Notes: generated by a model not told the origin, from the letters alone. Positions 1 through 7,651 are shown, numbered from the stretch's first letter. The stretch is DNA of 35,978 nt from an uncultured Mycoplasmatota bacterium (GCA_948329525.1 CAOJBM010000008.1:1-35978), one strand, 5' to 3'. Numbers and translations are program-made.

Positions 1-97
1 TAAATTTCACCACTTTTTTCGTGTATTTATTTTAATAAGCTGTGAATAGTAACAAATATTGATTCCATAGTTTTAAATCTTTATTAGAAGGTAAAGG

Positions 98-309
98 ATG
101 GAAATATTTGATTGTAAAGTTCAGAAGATGTAGATTCAATATATTTAGAATCAGCTCGTAAACTAGAAAAAATAATTGCTGAAAATGGACACTACTTAGT
201 CTTTGTATCTTCTGATAAAGGAATGATGGGTGAATTATTTAAGGGTGTAAAAGAAAATGGATGAAAGGTTATATCTGTCTTTTCAAAACAATATAGTAGA
301 TTTCTATAA
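98..309 (+). pseudogene. Decayed LOG-family (cytokinin-activating phosphoribohydrolase-like) gene fragment
   Basis: A start codon at 98 opens a short frame that breaks near 120. From 121 a second frame reads SEDVDSIYLESARKLEKIIA, then NGHYLVFVSSDKGMMGELFK, then an in-frame TGA at 262-264, then KVISVFSKQYSRFL to a TAA at 307. The order 'ESARKLGxxLAxxGHxLVxGGxxxGLMGxxxxxxxxxGGxVIGV' is the N-terminal half of LOG/TIGR00730 proteins. The usual Gly-Gly nucleotide loop is replaced by Ser-Ser, and the PGGxGTxxE half is absent. At least one frameshift, one stop and a large 3' deletion make this a dead remnant. No neighbour suggests a continuing role. Confidence 0.6.
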
Positions 310-390
310 AGGAATAATACCACCAATATAATTTTATCATCTATTTTTAATATTTTTACAAATTAGTTACCTAAATAGTATCTAAAAATA

Positions 391-415
391 TAAAAAACTC
401 CTATTTTATAGGAGT
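391..415 (-). terminator. Rho-independent terminator of the tRNA-like unit
   Basis: ACTCCTA (397-403) and TAGGAGT (409-415) form a perfect 7-bp stem with a 5-nt loop. On the minus strand it is followed by six T residues (392-397) and more AT, so it ends minus-strand transcripts. It lies 11 nt beyond the encoded CCA of the tRNA-like gene, a typical tRNA terminator distance. GGAGTAAA (411-418) could alternatively pair with TTTACTCC (588-595). Confidence 0.75.
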
Positions 416-426
416 AAATTACACAT

Positions 427-502
427 TGGTGCCGATTGACTGAGTTTAACAAGTCACCTGATGTAAACAACACATCCGTTCTAACGTTATTACTAAATCG
501 GC
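427..502 (-). tRNA. Degenerate tRNA-Thr-like gene, UGU anticodon, encoded CCA
   Basis: Read on the minus strand from 502 this is exactly 76 nt. It has a perfect 7-bp acceptor stem (GCCGATT/AATCGGC), discriminator A73 and encoded CCA. It also has U8, a G10-C25 pair, A15, G18, A21, a perfect 5-bp anticodon stem with a 7-nt loop, U33, anticodon UGU, variable loop AGGTG, the G53-C61 pair, U54, U55 and A58. G1-C72 and C2-G71 match Firmicute tRNA-Thr, and the start (GCCG), TTAG at 7-10 and AGGT at 44-47 resemble it directly. Defects: D-stem pairs 12:23 and 13:22 are mismatched, G19 and C56 are lost, T-stem pairs 49:65 and 50:64 are mismatched with a wobble at 51:63, and position 37 is U. It has its own promoter and terminator. 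It may be a tRNA pseudogene, a non-ribosomal tRNA or a mimic. Confidence 0.55.
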
Positions 503-507
503 ATTTG

Positions 508-580
508 TAAGGAATTAATAATTCCTAATTAATAGTACCATAATAACAAGTATTTGGCAAATATTATTATTAATTCCTTA
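508..580. repeat. 15-bp perfect inverted repeat bracketing a promoter
   Basis: TAAGGAATTAATAAT (508-522) is the exact reverse complement of 566-580. The 43-bp interior holds both the -35 and the -10 of the tRNA-like unit's promoter. The arrangement could be an operator pair, a transcript hairpin or an invertible segment. The sequence alone does not distinguish these. Confidence 0.6.
532..560 (-). promoter_or_regulatory. Promoter of the tRNA-like unit
   Basis: On the minus strand, TTGCCA (-35, plus coordinates 560-555) is followed by exactly 17 nt and TACTAT (-10, 537-532). TG one base before the -10 makes it an extended -10. The start would fall near 525, giving a leader of about 23 nt before the tRNA-like body at 502. 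A GGAATT/AATTCC hairpin lies in that leader. Confidence 0.6.
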
Positions 581-616
581 GTAGTAGTTTACTCCATAAT
601 TTCAAATATATACATC

Positions 617-1822
617 TTATTTCAAATATTTTATAATAAATTTTGTGCCAATTTTTTCCTGTGACTTTGCCACAATATAACCATTATCTTTCTCAATAAT
701 AACTTTCGCTAAAGAAAGACCAATTCCAATACTATTACTACTTGAATTAATTCCTTTATAAAACCTATCAAAAATATGCTTAATATCTTCTTTATTTATC
801 CCACAACCAAAATCCTCAATAATAATTTTCGTAAATAAAGAATTCTCCTCGTAACTTATATTTATCTTTTGCCCATCACTCGAGTGTTCCACACAATTTT
901 TAACTATATTCGTTAATGCTTCTATCTGCCATCTTTTATCACAAACTAGATAAGTACTTTTACTATCATTAATTAAAACTTCCATATTTTTCAAATCACA
1001 TAAAACTGAAACATTTTCGACTACTTCATCCAAAATATCTTTAACTGACACTTTCTTCTTTTCAAAAGTAATTGCATCAGCATCAAACCTTGACAGCTTC
1101 AAAAGTTCTAAAATCAAAAAATTTATTTTGCTCGTTTTATGATATATGTCTTTAATAAACTCTTTCTTTTTTTCTTCGCTCATTTTTTCACTATCTAACA
1201 AGTTTTCTAGCATTATATTAACTGAAGTAAGAGGAGTTTTCAACTGATGGGAAATATCACTTAATGAATCTTTTAAAATAGTTTTATCTTTTAGCAAGTT
1301 ATTATTCTGTTCATTAAGAACTAAAGCCGTTTTATATAATTCATTTTGAAGGCAAGAAATTTCTCCTTCTTCATTTTTATCAATCTCTAAAGAATAATCA
1401 CGTTTATTTATTTTTTGAATCATTTTCGTTATATTTTTAAGTTTCTTCTCTTCCCTCTGATGGTAAAGAATTACTAATAAAACTATTCCTAATAAATATC
1501 CTAACCCTAAAACAAAAATCATTATATACTCTTTATTTTTTATAATTTTATTTGCTAAAACAATTTCCGTATCAAAGGTATTTATCCCATAACGAGCCAA
1601 GAAATTGGAAGAAAGTTCTTCTTTACTATTCACAATTTTAATAATTTCTTCTTCACTTAAAGAATTGTTATTACTAATTTCATTTAAAATTAATGACAAA
1701 GTACCATTTATATTTTTTGTATATCTTTTATCAAAATAATTAATAGTCAAGCCAAGAAAAAGAACTAATAAAAGCGTCAAAAAGCAAAATAAAATAATAA
1801 ATTTCTTCATATTCTTATTCAT
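617..1822 (-). CDS. Two-component sensor histidine kinase
   Basis: Membrane histidine kinase of about 401 residues. TM1 is at about 9-29, an extracellular loop of about 70 residues follows, TM2 is at about 99-120, and a basic linker with possible short HAMP/coiled coil leads to HisKA with DISHQLKTPLT (His192). The HATPase domain has the N box (KNCVEHSS, about 309), G1 (DFGCGI, about 337) and G2 (GIGLSLA, about 366). The small sensor loop resembles cell-envelope or antimicrobial-sensing kinases, but no cognate transporter lies beside it. I chose the ATG at 1822 because AGGA sits 9 nt upstream; the upstream in-frame codon at 1843 has no better site. It overlaps the end of the response regulator by 8 bp (ATGAATAA), so translation is coupled. 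The signal sensed is unknown. Confidence 0.92.
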   Translation of the reverse strand: MNKNMKKFIILFCFLTLLLVLFLGLTINYFDKRYTKNINGTLSLILNEISNNNSLSEEEIIKIVNSKEELSSNFLARYGINTFDTEIVLANKIIKNKEYIMIFVLGLGYLLGIVLLVILYHQREEKKLKNITKMIQKINKRDYSLEIDKNEEGEISCLQNELYKTALVLNEQNNNLLKDKTILKDSLSDISHQLKTPLTSVNIMLENLLDSEKMSEEKKKEFIKDIYHKTSKINFLILELLKLSRFDADAITFEKKKVSVKDILDEVVENVSVLCDLKNMEVLINDSKSTYLVCDKRWQIEALTNIVKNCVEHSSDGQKINISYEENSLFTKIIIEDFGCGINKEDIKHIFDRFYKGINSSSNSIGIGLSLAKVIIEKDNGYIVAKSQEKIGTKFIIKYLK

Positions 1823-2462
1823 CTTTGTCAATCCTATAACCAATGCCTTTTATCGTTTTAATTATATCACTATCAAGTTTTTCTCTTAATCTTTTTAGAT
1901 AAACTGTCACAGTATTATCATTAACATCATTACCTGTCCAACTCCAAATATTATCAATAATTACACTTCTTGTTACAACTTTATTAATCTTACTAAATAA
2001 TAATGCCAAAATCTTAATCTCCAAAGCGCTTAACTTAATAACTTCCCCATTTTTATAAACTTCCATTTTATCTGAATCAAAAGTAACATCTTTAACTTTA
2101 ATTAAATTTTCTTTCTTATTCCGATTAATAATCTTATTAATTCTAACTAACAACTCTTTGGAAGAAAAAGGTTTTGTTATATAGTCTTCAGCACCTAAAA
2201 CTAATCCTTTAACAACACTTTCTTCTTCATCTTTAGCTGTTAAAAAAATCGTGGGAATATTATTTCCATATAACTCATAAAAAGAAAATCCATTACCATC
2301 TGGCAAATAAACATCTAAAATCATTAAATCAAATTTCTCTTTAATTAACTCTTTAGCTTCTTTTATCTTCGATGTTGTAATTACTTTATAATTATTATTC
2401 TCTAAAAAGTATTTCAAAGCTTTAGCAATATTCTCATCATCTTCAACTAATAATATTTTCAT
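1815..2462 (-). CDS. OmpR/PhoB-family response regulator
   Basis: DNA-binding response regulator of 215 residues. The receiver domain (1-115) has the acidic pair D8/D9, phosphoacceptor Asp50 in LMILDVYLP, the switch Thr in FLTAKDE and the conserved Lys in ITKPFSSKE. The C-terminal winged helix (about 122-213) has KLSALEIKILALL, the recognition helix NTVTVYLKRLREKL and the wing TIKGIGYRI. It is first in a two-gene operon with the histidine kinase. The ATG at 2462 follows GGAG by 8 nt. It presumably activates its own or nearby promoters; the targets cannot be read from the sequence. Confidence 0.95.
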   Translation of the reverse strand: MKILLVEDDENIAKALKYFLENNNYKVITTSKIKEAKELIKEKFDLMILDVYLPDGNGFSFYELYGNNIPTIFLTAKDEEESVVKGLVLGAEDYITKPFSSKELLVRINKIINRNKKENLIKVKDVTFDSDKMEVYKNGEVIKLSALEIKILALLFSKINKVVTRSVIIDNIWSWTGNDVNDNTVTVYLKRLREKLDSDIIKTIKGIGYRIDKDE

Positions 2463-2505
2463 AAACTTTTCTCCATTACAATAAAAATAATTTTCTATAA
2501 TTCAT

Positions 2506-2514
2506 ATTATACCA
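2506..2514 (-). promoter_or_regulatory. Extended -10 promoter of the two-component operon
   Basis: On the minus strand TGG-TATAAT lies about 43 nt upstream of the response-regulator ATG. No good -35 is visible, which is tolerated with an extended -10. Confidence 0.55.
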
Positions 2515-2584
2515 TTAATCTTTACATAATATATTTTATTTATTAAGATGAAATTAAAAAATTTTAATATAGGTGAAAACTAAA

Positions 2585-3022
2585 CTACTTCTGTGTTCTC
2601 ACATTATAAATAATTAAATAAATTATCCATATAGTCAAAATGATCATCATTATAATTAAAAGCATAGGAGAAATATCTTCAATATACAAAAATATATAAA
2701 TAGTAGCTAATCCAAAAATAAAAATAGTGAAATAATCAATAACTTTCTTTACAACTGAATATATAGTTCCAAACTTTTTTTCTAAAGCTTTCTTTTCTTT
2801 TTTAGGCATTTTTTTCTCTTTAATAGAAATTAATTTAAAATTTAATAAAAATTTAAGTACTTGTATAGCAAAATAAAACAAAGAGAAAAATAAAAATGTT
2901 ACAAACACAAACTCATTAGAAGATTGGAACATCATTCCTATTAAACAAACCCATAAAAATAGAACAAAATAAATATTAACAATATTTGCTGTAGTTTTAC
3001 TATCTAATTTAATTTCAAACAT
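2585..3022 (-). CDS. Four-helix membrane protein, unknown function
   Basis: I do not recognise this 145-residue protein. It shows four hydrophobic segments in two pairs (about 15-34, 37-59, 98-118 and 119-140). A very basic loop lies between the pairs (KEKKMPKKEKKALEKKFG), which would be cytoplasmic. The ATG at 3022 is chosen because AGGGGTG lies 5 nt upstream; an upstream in-frame start at 3052 would add ten polar residues and has no ribosome site. It precedes the two-component operon on the same strand, but 123 nt and a separate promoter lie between, so a functional link is only possible. Confidence 0.75.
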   Translation of the reverse strand: MFEIKLDSKTTANIVNIYFVLFLWVCLIGMMFQSSNEFVFVTFLFFSLFYFAIQVLKFLLNFKLISIKEKKMPKKEKKALEKKFGTIYSVVKKVIDYFTIFIFGLATIYIFLYIEDISPMLLIIMMIILTIWIIYLIIYNVRTQK

Positions 3023-3202
3023 TATTTCACCCCTATTCCTCAAACTTGCCATATACTATAACACATTTTCAAAATAAATAAAGTATTTTTTTTATTTCTT
3101 TAAAATAATTTATGCAAAATAAACAATATATTTACATTTATTAACTTTATTTATTTGTTTTATTAGATTTCCTATATTAAAATTATAATAGGAGGTATTA
3201 TT

Positions 3203-4135
3203 ATGGATAGTTACATAAAAGACGTAATTGATAGAGAGTTTAAAGATCAGTATGTAAAAAAGGCTTTATATTTAATAATTCCTAATCTTATTACTTATTA
3301 TGGAGAAAAGTATTTAAATACTATTTTTGATGCTATTAAAAATATTACTATATATGTTTGTCCTGCTAATTATCCTTTTAATCATTTTATAAGTAATAAA
3401 ATAAGCATTAATTTAGATAGTCATTATAGCAAAGTTTTTAATTCTAATCTTAATAATCGACAAGGACTTATTTATGAAGAACATCCTCGAGTAATAATAG
3501 ATGAAGATACCAAAGAATATAGGAATATTGGAACAGAAAGAAAAATTATTTTTATTAAAGAGCAAAATACAATAATAGCTAAAAATAAACAAGAAGAATT
3601 AAAATGTGCTACAATTATAAGAGGGTTAGTAAGTTTGATTAAAGCTCATAATTTCAACAACACTATTAGAAATGATACTAAAAGAACAAGATTTGGGTTA
3701 CACCAAACAATATATAAGTTAACTACTGAAAATAATAAAGTAGAAACGACCTATTTAAGTGAAACTGGTTTTGGTCTTTATAACGGAATTTTAGAGTATG
3801 ATACTGAAGAAATTTTCAAGCAAATCTATGGTTATCCTTTAAAAGAAAACTTTTACCCTCTAGAAAAATACATTGTGGAAAAGTTATTTGCAAGCGATGC
3901 TTTAGAAAACCTTTTTCATGAAGCAGAAATAACAGGTAACATATTCTTATTAAGAAATTGTTATGATAAAATATACTACGATGGAGCATTTGATAAATTA
4001 ATTGGGCTTACAGATACAATTAATAATTCTGATTACAGAAAAACACAACAAAATTATGATGAAGCTGTTGAAGAAATTAATAAATATTTTAATTCAATTA
4101 TGAAAAAAAATCCTAGTCTTAAATATGCCGCTTAA
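3203..4135 (+). CDS. Hypothetical protein, 310 residues
   Basis: Unrecognised soluble protein. It starts at an ATG with AGGAGG 7 nt upstream and has no signal peptide or membrane segment. Mixed alpha/beta composition is suggested: a helical first 60 residues, a strand-rich middle (about 65-130 and 165-215) and a helical, charged C-terminus ending in KKNPSLKYAA. A short motif-like turn, LSETGFGLYNG, lies near residue 186. It opens a run of co-directional uncharacterised genes (3203-8358), with 101 nt to the next gene. The length and clean start support a real gene. Base use is like its neighbours. Confidence 0.8.
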   Translation: MDSYIKDVIDREFKDQYVKKALYLIIPNLITYYGEKYLNTIFDAIKNITIYVCPANYPFNHFISNKISINLDSHYSKVFNSNLNNRQGLIYEEHPRVIIDEDTKEYRNIGTERKIIFIKEQNTIIAKNKQEELKCATIIRGLVSLIKAHNFNNTIRNDTKRTRFGLHQTIYKLTTENNKVETTYLSETGFGLYNGILEYDTEEIFKQIYGYPLKENFYPLEKYIVEKLFASDALENLFHEAEITGNIFLLRNCYDKIYYDGAFDKLIGLTDTINNSDYRKTQQNYDEAVEEINKYFNSIMKKNPSLKYAA

Positions 4136-4236
4136 AATATGATATATAATACCTTAGCATTTTTTAATAAAAAGTTAAATATAGAGTTTTAATAATAGCA
4201 GTAAACTTATTATAAATTTATAGAGAGGATATTAAA

Positions 4237-4656
4237 ATGAATAGTACTAAAGTTACAATTAGCAGTAATATTTTAGAAGTAGAAAAAAAACCTGGTAATA
4301 TTATTCGTAATGAAATAATTATTACTATAAACAATGAATATAGCTATTACACAATATACCGAAGAAGTTTTCTTAATAGTGATTTAAAAGAAGTATCTAT
4401 TGAATTACCAACTGATATCAAGACAGATGCATTAATAGATATTTTAAATGAAGTACATAGTAATGAAAACTTTTTAAGAAAAGAGTGGAACAAAGAGAAA
4501 TTTACTAACTCTATAACAATAGATTGGGAAGAAGAGTTATATAGTTATGATGTTCCAATGAATAGTAAAATAGGTAAAGAAATAATTAAACTTACTAACT
4601 TAATAGATTACTTAAATTATTCTAATGAAAAAATTATAAGCTTTATAAAGATTTAA
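4237..4656 (+). CDS. Hypothetical protein, 139 residues
   Basis: Small soluble protein I do not recognise, starting at an ATG behind GAGAGGAT. The N-terminal half looks like paired beta strands (KVTISSNILEV, NEIIITINNEYSYYTIYRR) and the C-terminal part is helical. No catalytic motif is evident. It sits between the 310-residue gene and the GH10-like gene. Its stop codon lies inside a terminator stem (4639-4660), so its transcript ends here and the next gene has its own promoter. Confidence 0.75.
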   Translation: MNSTKVTISSNILEVEKKPGNIIRNEIIITINNEYSYYTIYRRSFLNSDLKEVSIELPTDIKTDALIDILNEVHSNENFLRKEWNKEKFTNSITIDWEEELYSYDVPMNSKIGKEIIKLTNLIDYLNYSNEKIISFIKI

Positions 4657-4666
4657 AGCTTTTTTT
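4639..4666 (+). terminator. Rho-independent terminator after the 139-residue gene
   Basis: AGCTTTA (4639-4645) pairs with TAAAGCT (4654-4660), followed by a T run (4660-4666). It overlaps the end of the coding sequence. Confidence 0.6.
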
Positions 4667-4667
4667 G

Positions 4668-4676
4668 TGTTATAAT
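4668..4676 (+). promoter_or_regulatory. Extended -10 promoter for the GH10-like gene
   Basis: TGT-TATAAT lies directly behind the terminator. The start would be near 4683, leaving a leader of under 20 nt that consists almost only of the AGGAGG site. Confidence 0.55.
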
Positions 4677-4700
4677 TTAAATAATAGGAGGTAAAAGATA

Positions 4701-7295
4701 ATGACGCAAAATGAATTATTTCTTTTTAACTATCTTAAAGAAGAAATTTTAAAGTATAGTTCTATCCTACCTTCCAATCATGAAAATCAAAAATATTTTA
4801 ATGCAATTTATAAAGAAAACTTATCTTTAGACGACAATTTAACAAGAGTTTGGAGTTTTGTTAAAGATAATTTTTCTAAACATATGGGTAGTACTCTTCT
4901 TAAATTACCATTTAAAATTAAAACTATTGAACTAAATATGCAACAAATAGATTTACTTAATATTGTTAGTGCTAAAAATATGGTTGAGTTAAAAAACATA
5001 TTAAAATCTATTGAAAATGTAAAAATTAATCCTAATAACTTTAGTATCGATTATAAAAAAATGATTCCTAATGACTTTGATAGAATTAAGAAGCAATGCT
5101 TTAAAATGTATAAAAATTCCTTAATAAACCCAGATACTAGAGATTTAAAAAATAAATTAATCAATAAAAGAATAGATTATATAGCTACTAAAGCTCATTT
5201 TAAAGTTAGTGAACAAAGTACCTTAAGAGAGATTATTAAATTTACTGATAATTTGGATAATGTACCAATACTTCTTAGTAAAAAATTTGGAAAGAAAAAA
5301 ACAAGTGAGTTATTAAGTTTATTAAAATCTTTTACTCCTCTTGCAGAAAAAGGATTACTTGATAGTACTTATGAAGATTTTCTTTATTTTAATTCCTTAT
5401 TACATCAATTTAATAGTGTTACATTTCATAAAGAATTTAGTTATGAAAAAATAGTTAATGCTGATAACACTCTTTATTTTAGAGGGATAGATAAATGTTT
5501 AGAATTTGCTAAAAAACACAATCTTAGTGTTAAAATTCCTTCATTAATTGCATACAAAAGCTTTAATAGTTCTTTATATAGTGCTAACAAGTCTGTAATA
5601 TTTGATAAATTAAAATTATATATTGTTTCTTTAACCAAATATTTAGAAAAATATAATAAAGAAAATGGGTTAATTATAACTACAATAACTTTATTTGATG
5701 AAGTATTAGAGTCAGAAATACCTTTTAGAGTACGAAATCTTTGTGAAAACAAAGAAGATAAAGGGTGGTTTAACAAATTAGATTTGAATCAATTATTAAA
5801 TCTTGTTTCTATAATAAAAACAAATATGCATAATGTAAAATGTCTTTATAGTGATACTTGTTTAGAAGATAAAAATAAAAGAATAGCTCTTTTTAAACTT
5901 TTAAATAATATTAATAGTATTAAACCAAATTTAATTGATGGTATTGGCTATAAAATGTATATTGATGAAAAAATTAATTATTTAGAACTACAAGATACAA
6001 TTAAAGATTTAAATTTAATAGGTTATCCAATTTATATTGAAGAATTTGATTTATCTTTAACAAATAATTTTGTGGATAGTCATACTATAGAAGAATGTAT
6101 AACTATGAAAGAAGATATAATGAAAAATATTCAAAATACTTTCCATAATTTTATGAATATTATTGAAAGTTTTTCTATTTTAAATATTAATAGTAATAGC
6201 GCTACAAAAACTTTAGATGAACATTCATTAAATGGTTTTTTTAGTAATCATTATACAGATTTAAGCAATACTTTCTTTGAAGATGATAAATGTGTTTATG
6301 ATTATTATATCTTATTAAATGATAACTTAGAGGAAAATAAAAATTTAATTGAAAAAGCTATCAATAAAGGATATAAATATTTAGGATTTGTTAAAAAAGC
6401 AAATATTAAAAGATATACTATTGAAAAAAACTTACTAAATTATGATGAAATTAATGACTATCTTAAAATTATTAAAAGTCTTAGAAGTGAATACAATGAA
6501 ATTAAGATTTATAGTGGTTTAATAGTAGAATATGATAAGGAAAGTGAAGCTACTTTATTAAACTATCAGAATAAAGTTGATTACCTTATTTTAGAACAAT
6601 CAAGTAAAGATAATTATTTTAAAAATCTTCTTGCTGCCATAAATAGTGGTTTGTTTAATATTGTTTCTGAATTAAAACCAGATAATCTTAGTAACGAAGA
6701 GAAAGAAACTATTTGTAAAAATATCAGTAATTTACAAATTCCTCTTGGAATAGTTTTAAACAATCAAATTAACGATTATAACTTTTATCAAAGAGCTATT
6801 TCTTTGGGTTGTCAAATAATGTTTGAAAATACTTTTAAAACACCAATTTTATTTGATAAAAATGATGAGTTACTAAGTAAATTGAAAAATGAATTACAAT
6901 TAAAATCATCTAACCTAGTTAGTAATAATTATGATTTAAAATTAGTTTTGAAAAAAAATAAAGTATTAGAAACATTACTCAATAAGACCAAAGAAGCGGT
7001 CAAAAGTGATGAATTTTATATTGTTAATACTTTGTTAAATGAAAATAGTATTGATTCCTTAAATAAAGAAAATACAACTAAAGAATATAGTAATTTATTA
7101 TCCTACACTAAAAATCTTAAAATTCAAACAATTAATAAAGAAGAAATATTAAATGAAGTTGAAAAGAAATATAATCCTAGACAAATCATAAGAAGAAAGA
7201 AAATGGGTTATACTTATACTTTTTATATCGTTTTAATAACTGGTGTATTAATCGCTATAACTAGTGGTGTTGCTTTTGTATTATTGTTAAAATGA
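4701..7295 (+). CDS. Tail-anchored GH10-like and degenerate PHP-like fusion protein
   Basis: 864 residues, no signal peptide, one C-terminal membrane helix (about 840-863) preceded by RRKK, so probably cytoplasmic and tail-anchored. Residues about 235-510 follow the order of a GH10 xylanase barrel: QFNSVTFHKEF (like FNSVTxENEMKW), GIDKCLEFAKKHNLSVK, ITLFDEVLES (like WDVVNE, Glu334), VKCLYSD (like LYINDYN), LIDGIGYKMYID and IYIEEFD (like TELD, Glu448). Both catalytic glutamates are kept, but the His/Trp of the sugar-binding loops and the Asn before Glu334 are lost. Residues about 533-720 follow a histidinol-phosphatase-type PHP domain (IEKAINKGYKYLGF, LRSEYNEIKIYSGLIVEY, VDYLILEQS, AAINSGLFNIV), but every expected metal-binding His is replaced. 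The first 230 residues are unassigned and helical. The last gene-end bases overlap the DUF4186 start (ATGA). These assignments are by eye and remote; function unknown. Confidence 0.7.
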   Translation: MTQNELFLFNYLKEEILKYSSILPSNHENQKYFNAIYKENLSLDDNLTRVWSFVKDNFSKHMGSTLLKLPFKIKTIELNMQQIDLLNIVSAKNMVELKNILKSIENVKINPNNFSIDYKKMIPNDFDRIKKQCFKMYKNSLINPDTRDLKNKLINKRIDYIATKAHFKVSEQSTLREIIKFTDNLDNVPILLSKKFGKKKTSELLSLLKSFTPLAEKGLLDSTYEDFLYFNSLLHQFNSVTFHKEFSYEKIVNADNTLYFRGIDKCLEFAKKHNLSVKIPSLIAYKSFNSSLYSANKSVIFDKLKLYIVSLTKYLEKYNKENGLIITTITLFDEVLESEIPFRVRNLCENKEDKGWFNKLDLNQLLNLVSIIKTNMHNVKCLYSDTCLEDKNKRIALFKLLNNINSIKPNLIDGIGYKMYIDEKINYLELQDTIKDLNLIGYPIYIEEFDLSLTNNFVDSHTIEECITMKEDIMKNIQNTFHNFMNIIESFSILNINSNSATKTLDEHSLNGFFSNHYTDLSNTFFEDDKCVYDYYILLNDNLEENKNLIEKAINKGYKYLGFVKKANIKRYTIEKNLLNYDEINDYLKIIKSLRSEYNEIKIYSGLIVEYDKESEATLLNYQNKVDYLILEQSSKDNYFKNLLAAINSGLFNIVSELKPDNLSNEEKETICKNISNLQIPLGIVLNNQINDYNFYQRAISLGCQIMFENTFKTPILFDKNDELLSKLKNELQLKSSNLVSNNYDLKLVLKKNKVLETLLNKTKEAVKSDEFYIVNTLLNENSIDSLNKENTTKEYSNLLSYTKNLKIQTINKEEILNEVEKKYNPRQIIRRKKMGYTYTFYIVLITGVLIAITSGVAFVLLLK

Positions 7296-7651
7296 TAGAA
7301 AATCTGTTTGAAAGACTTGCTAAGTCAAAATTTCGAAGTAGCTTTAAATTAAGTGAAAAAGACTTAGATTACATAGCGAATAAAGGACTTCTAAAAATTG
7401 AGGAACATGCTTATGACTTTGTGAGAAAAAGACTAGCACCGAAAGTAATTTTAAATGATGGTAAACAAACTCCGATGAGAGGGCATCCAGTTTTTGTAGC
7501 ACAGCATGCTACAGCTTGTTGTTGTAGAAGTTGTTTATATAAGTGGCATAAAATTCCTATGAGTAAGGAATTAAGTAAAGAAGAAATAGATTATATTATT
7601 AAAGTAATTATGACTTGGATTAAAGAAGAATATAGTAAAAATAAAATATAG
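7292..7651 (+). CDS. DUF4186 family protein
   Basis: 119 residues matching the DUF4186 pattern: an N-terminal LFERLAKSKFRSSFKLSEKD, then FVRKRLAP, GKQTPMRGHPVF, AQHATACCCRSCLYKWHKI and a helical tail. The family is small and cytoplasmic with a Cys/His cluster (CCCxxC plus H) that may bind metal; its biochemical role is not known to me. The start overlaps the stop of the preceding gene as ATGA, and no separate ribosome site is visible, so translation is likely by reinitiation or coupling. It ends in a terminator that includes its stop codon. Confidence 0.88.
   Translation: MIENLFERLAKSKFRSSFKLSEKDLDYIANKGLLKIEEHAYDFVRKRLAPKVILNDGKQTPMRGHPVFVAQHATACCCRSCLYKWHKIPMSKELSKEEIDYIIKVIMTWIKEEYSKNKI

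Larger units (their letters stand above)
411..595. repeat. 12-bp imperfect terminal inverted repeats around the tRNA-like unit
   Basis: GGAGTAAATTAC (411-422) and GTAGTTTACTCC (584-595) are inverted copies with one mismatch, 185 bp end to end. ATA directly flanks both outer ends (408-410 and 596-598). This could be a small MITE-like cassette with a 3-bp duplication, or a closing stem of a longer RNA. The AT-richness makes the ATA match weak evidence. Confidence 0.35.

Noticed and set aside
397-595. E1 region as a known riboswitch or T-box leader
   Set aside because: No T-box sequence or known riboswitch core is present, no minus-strand gene follows inside the window, and the 76-nt cloverleaf with its own promoter and terminator explains the structure better.
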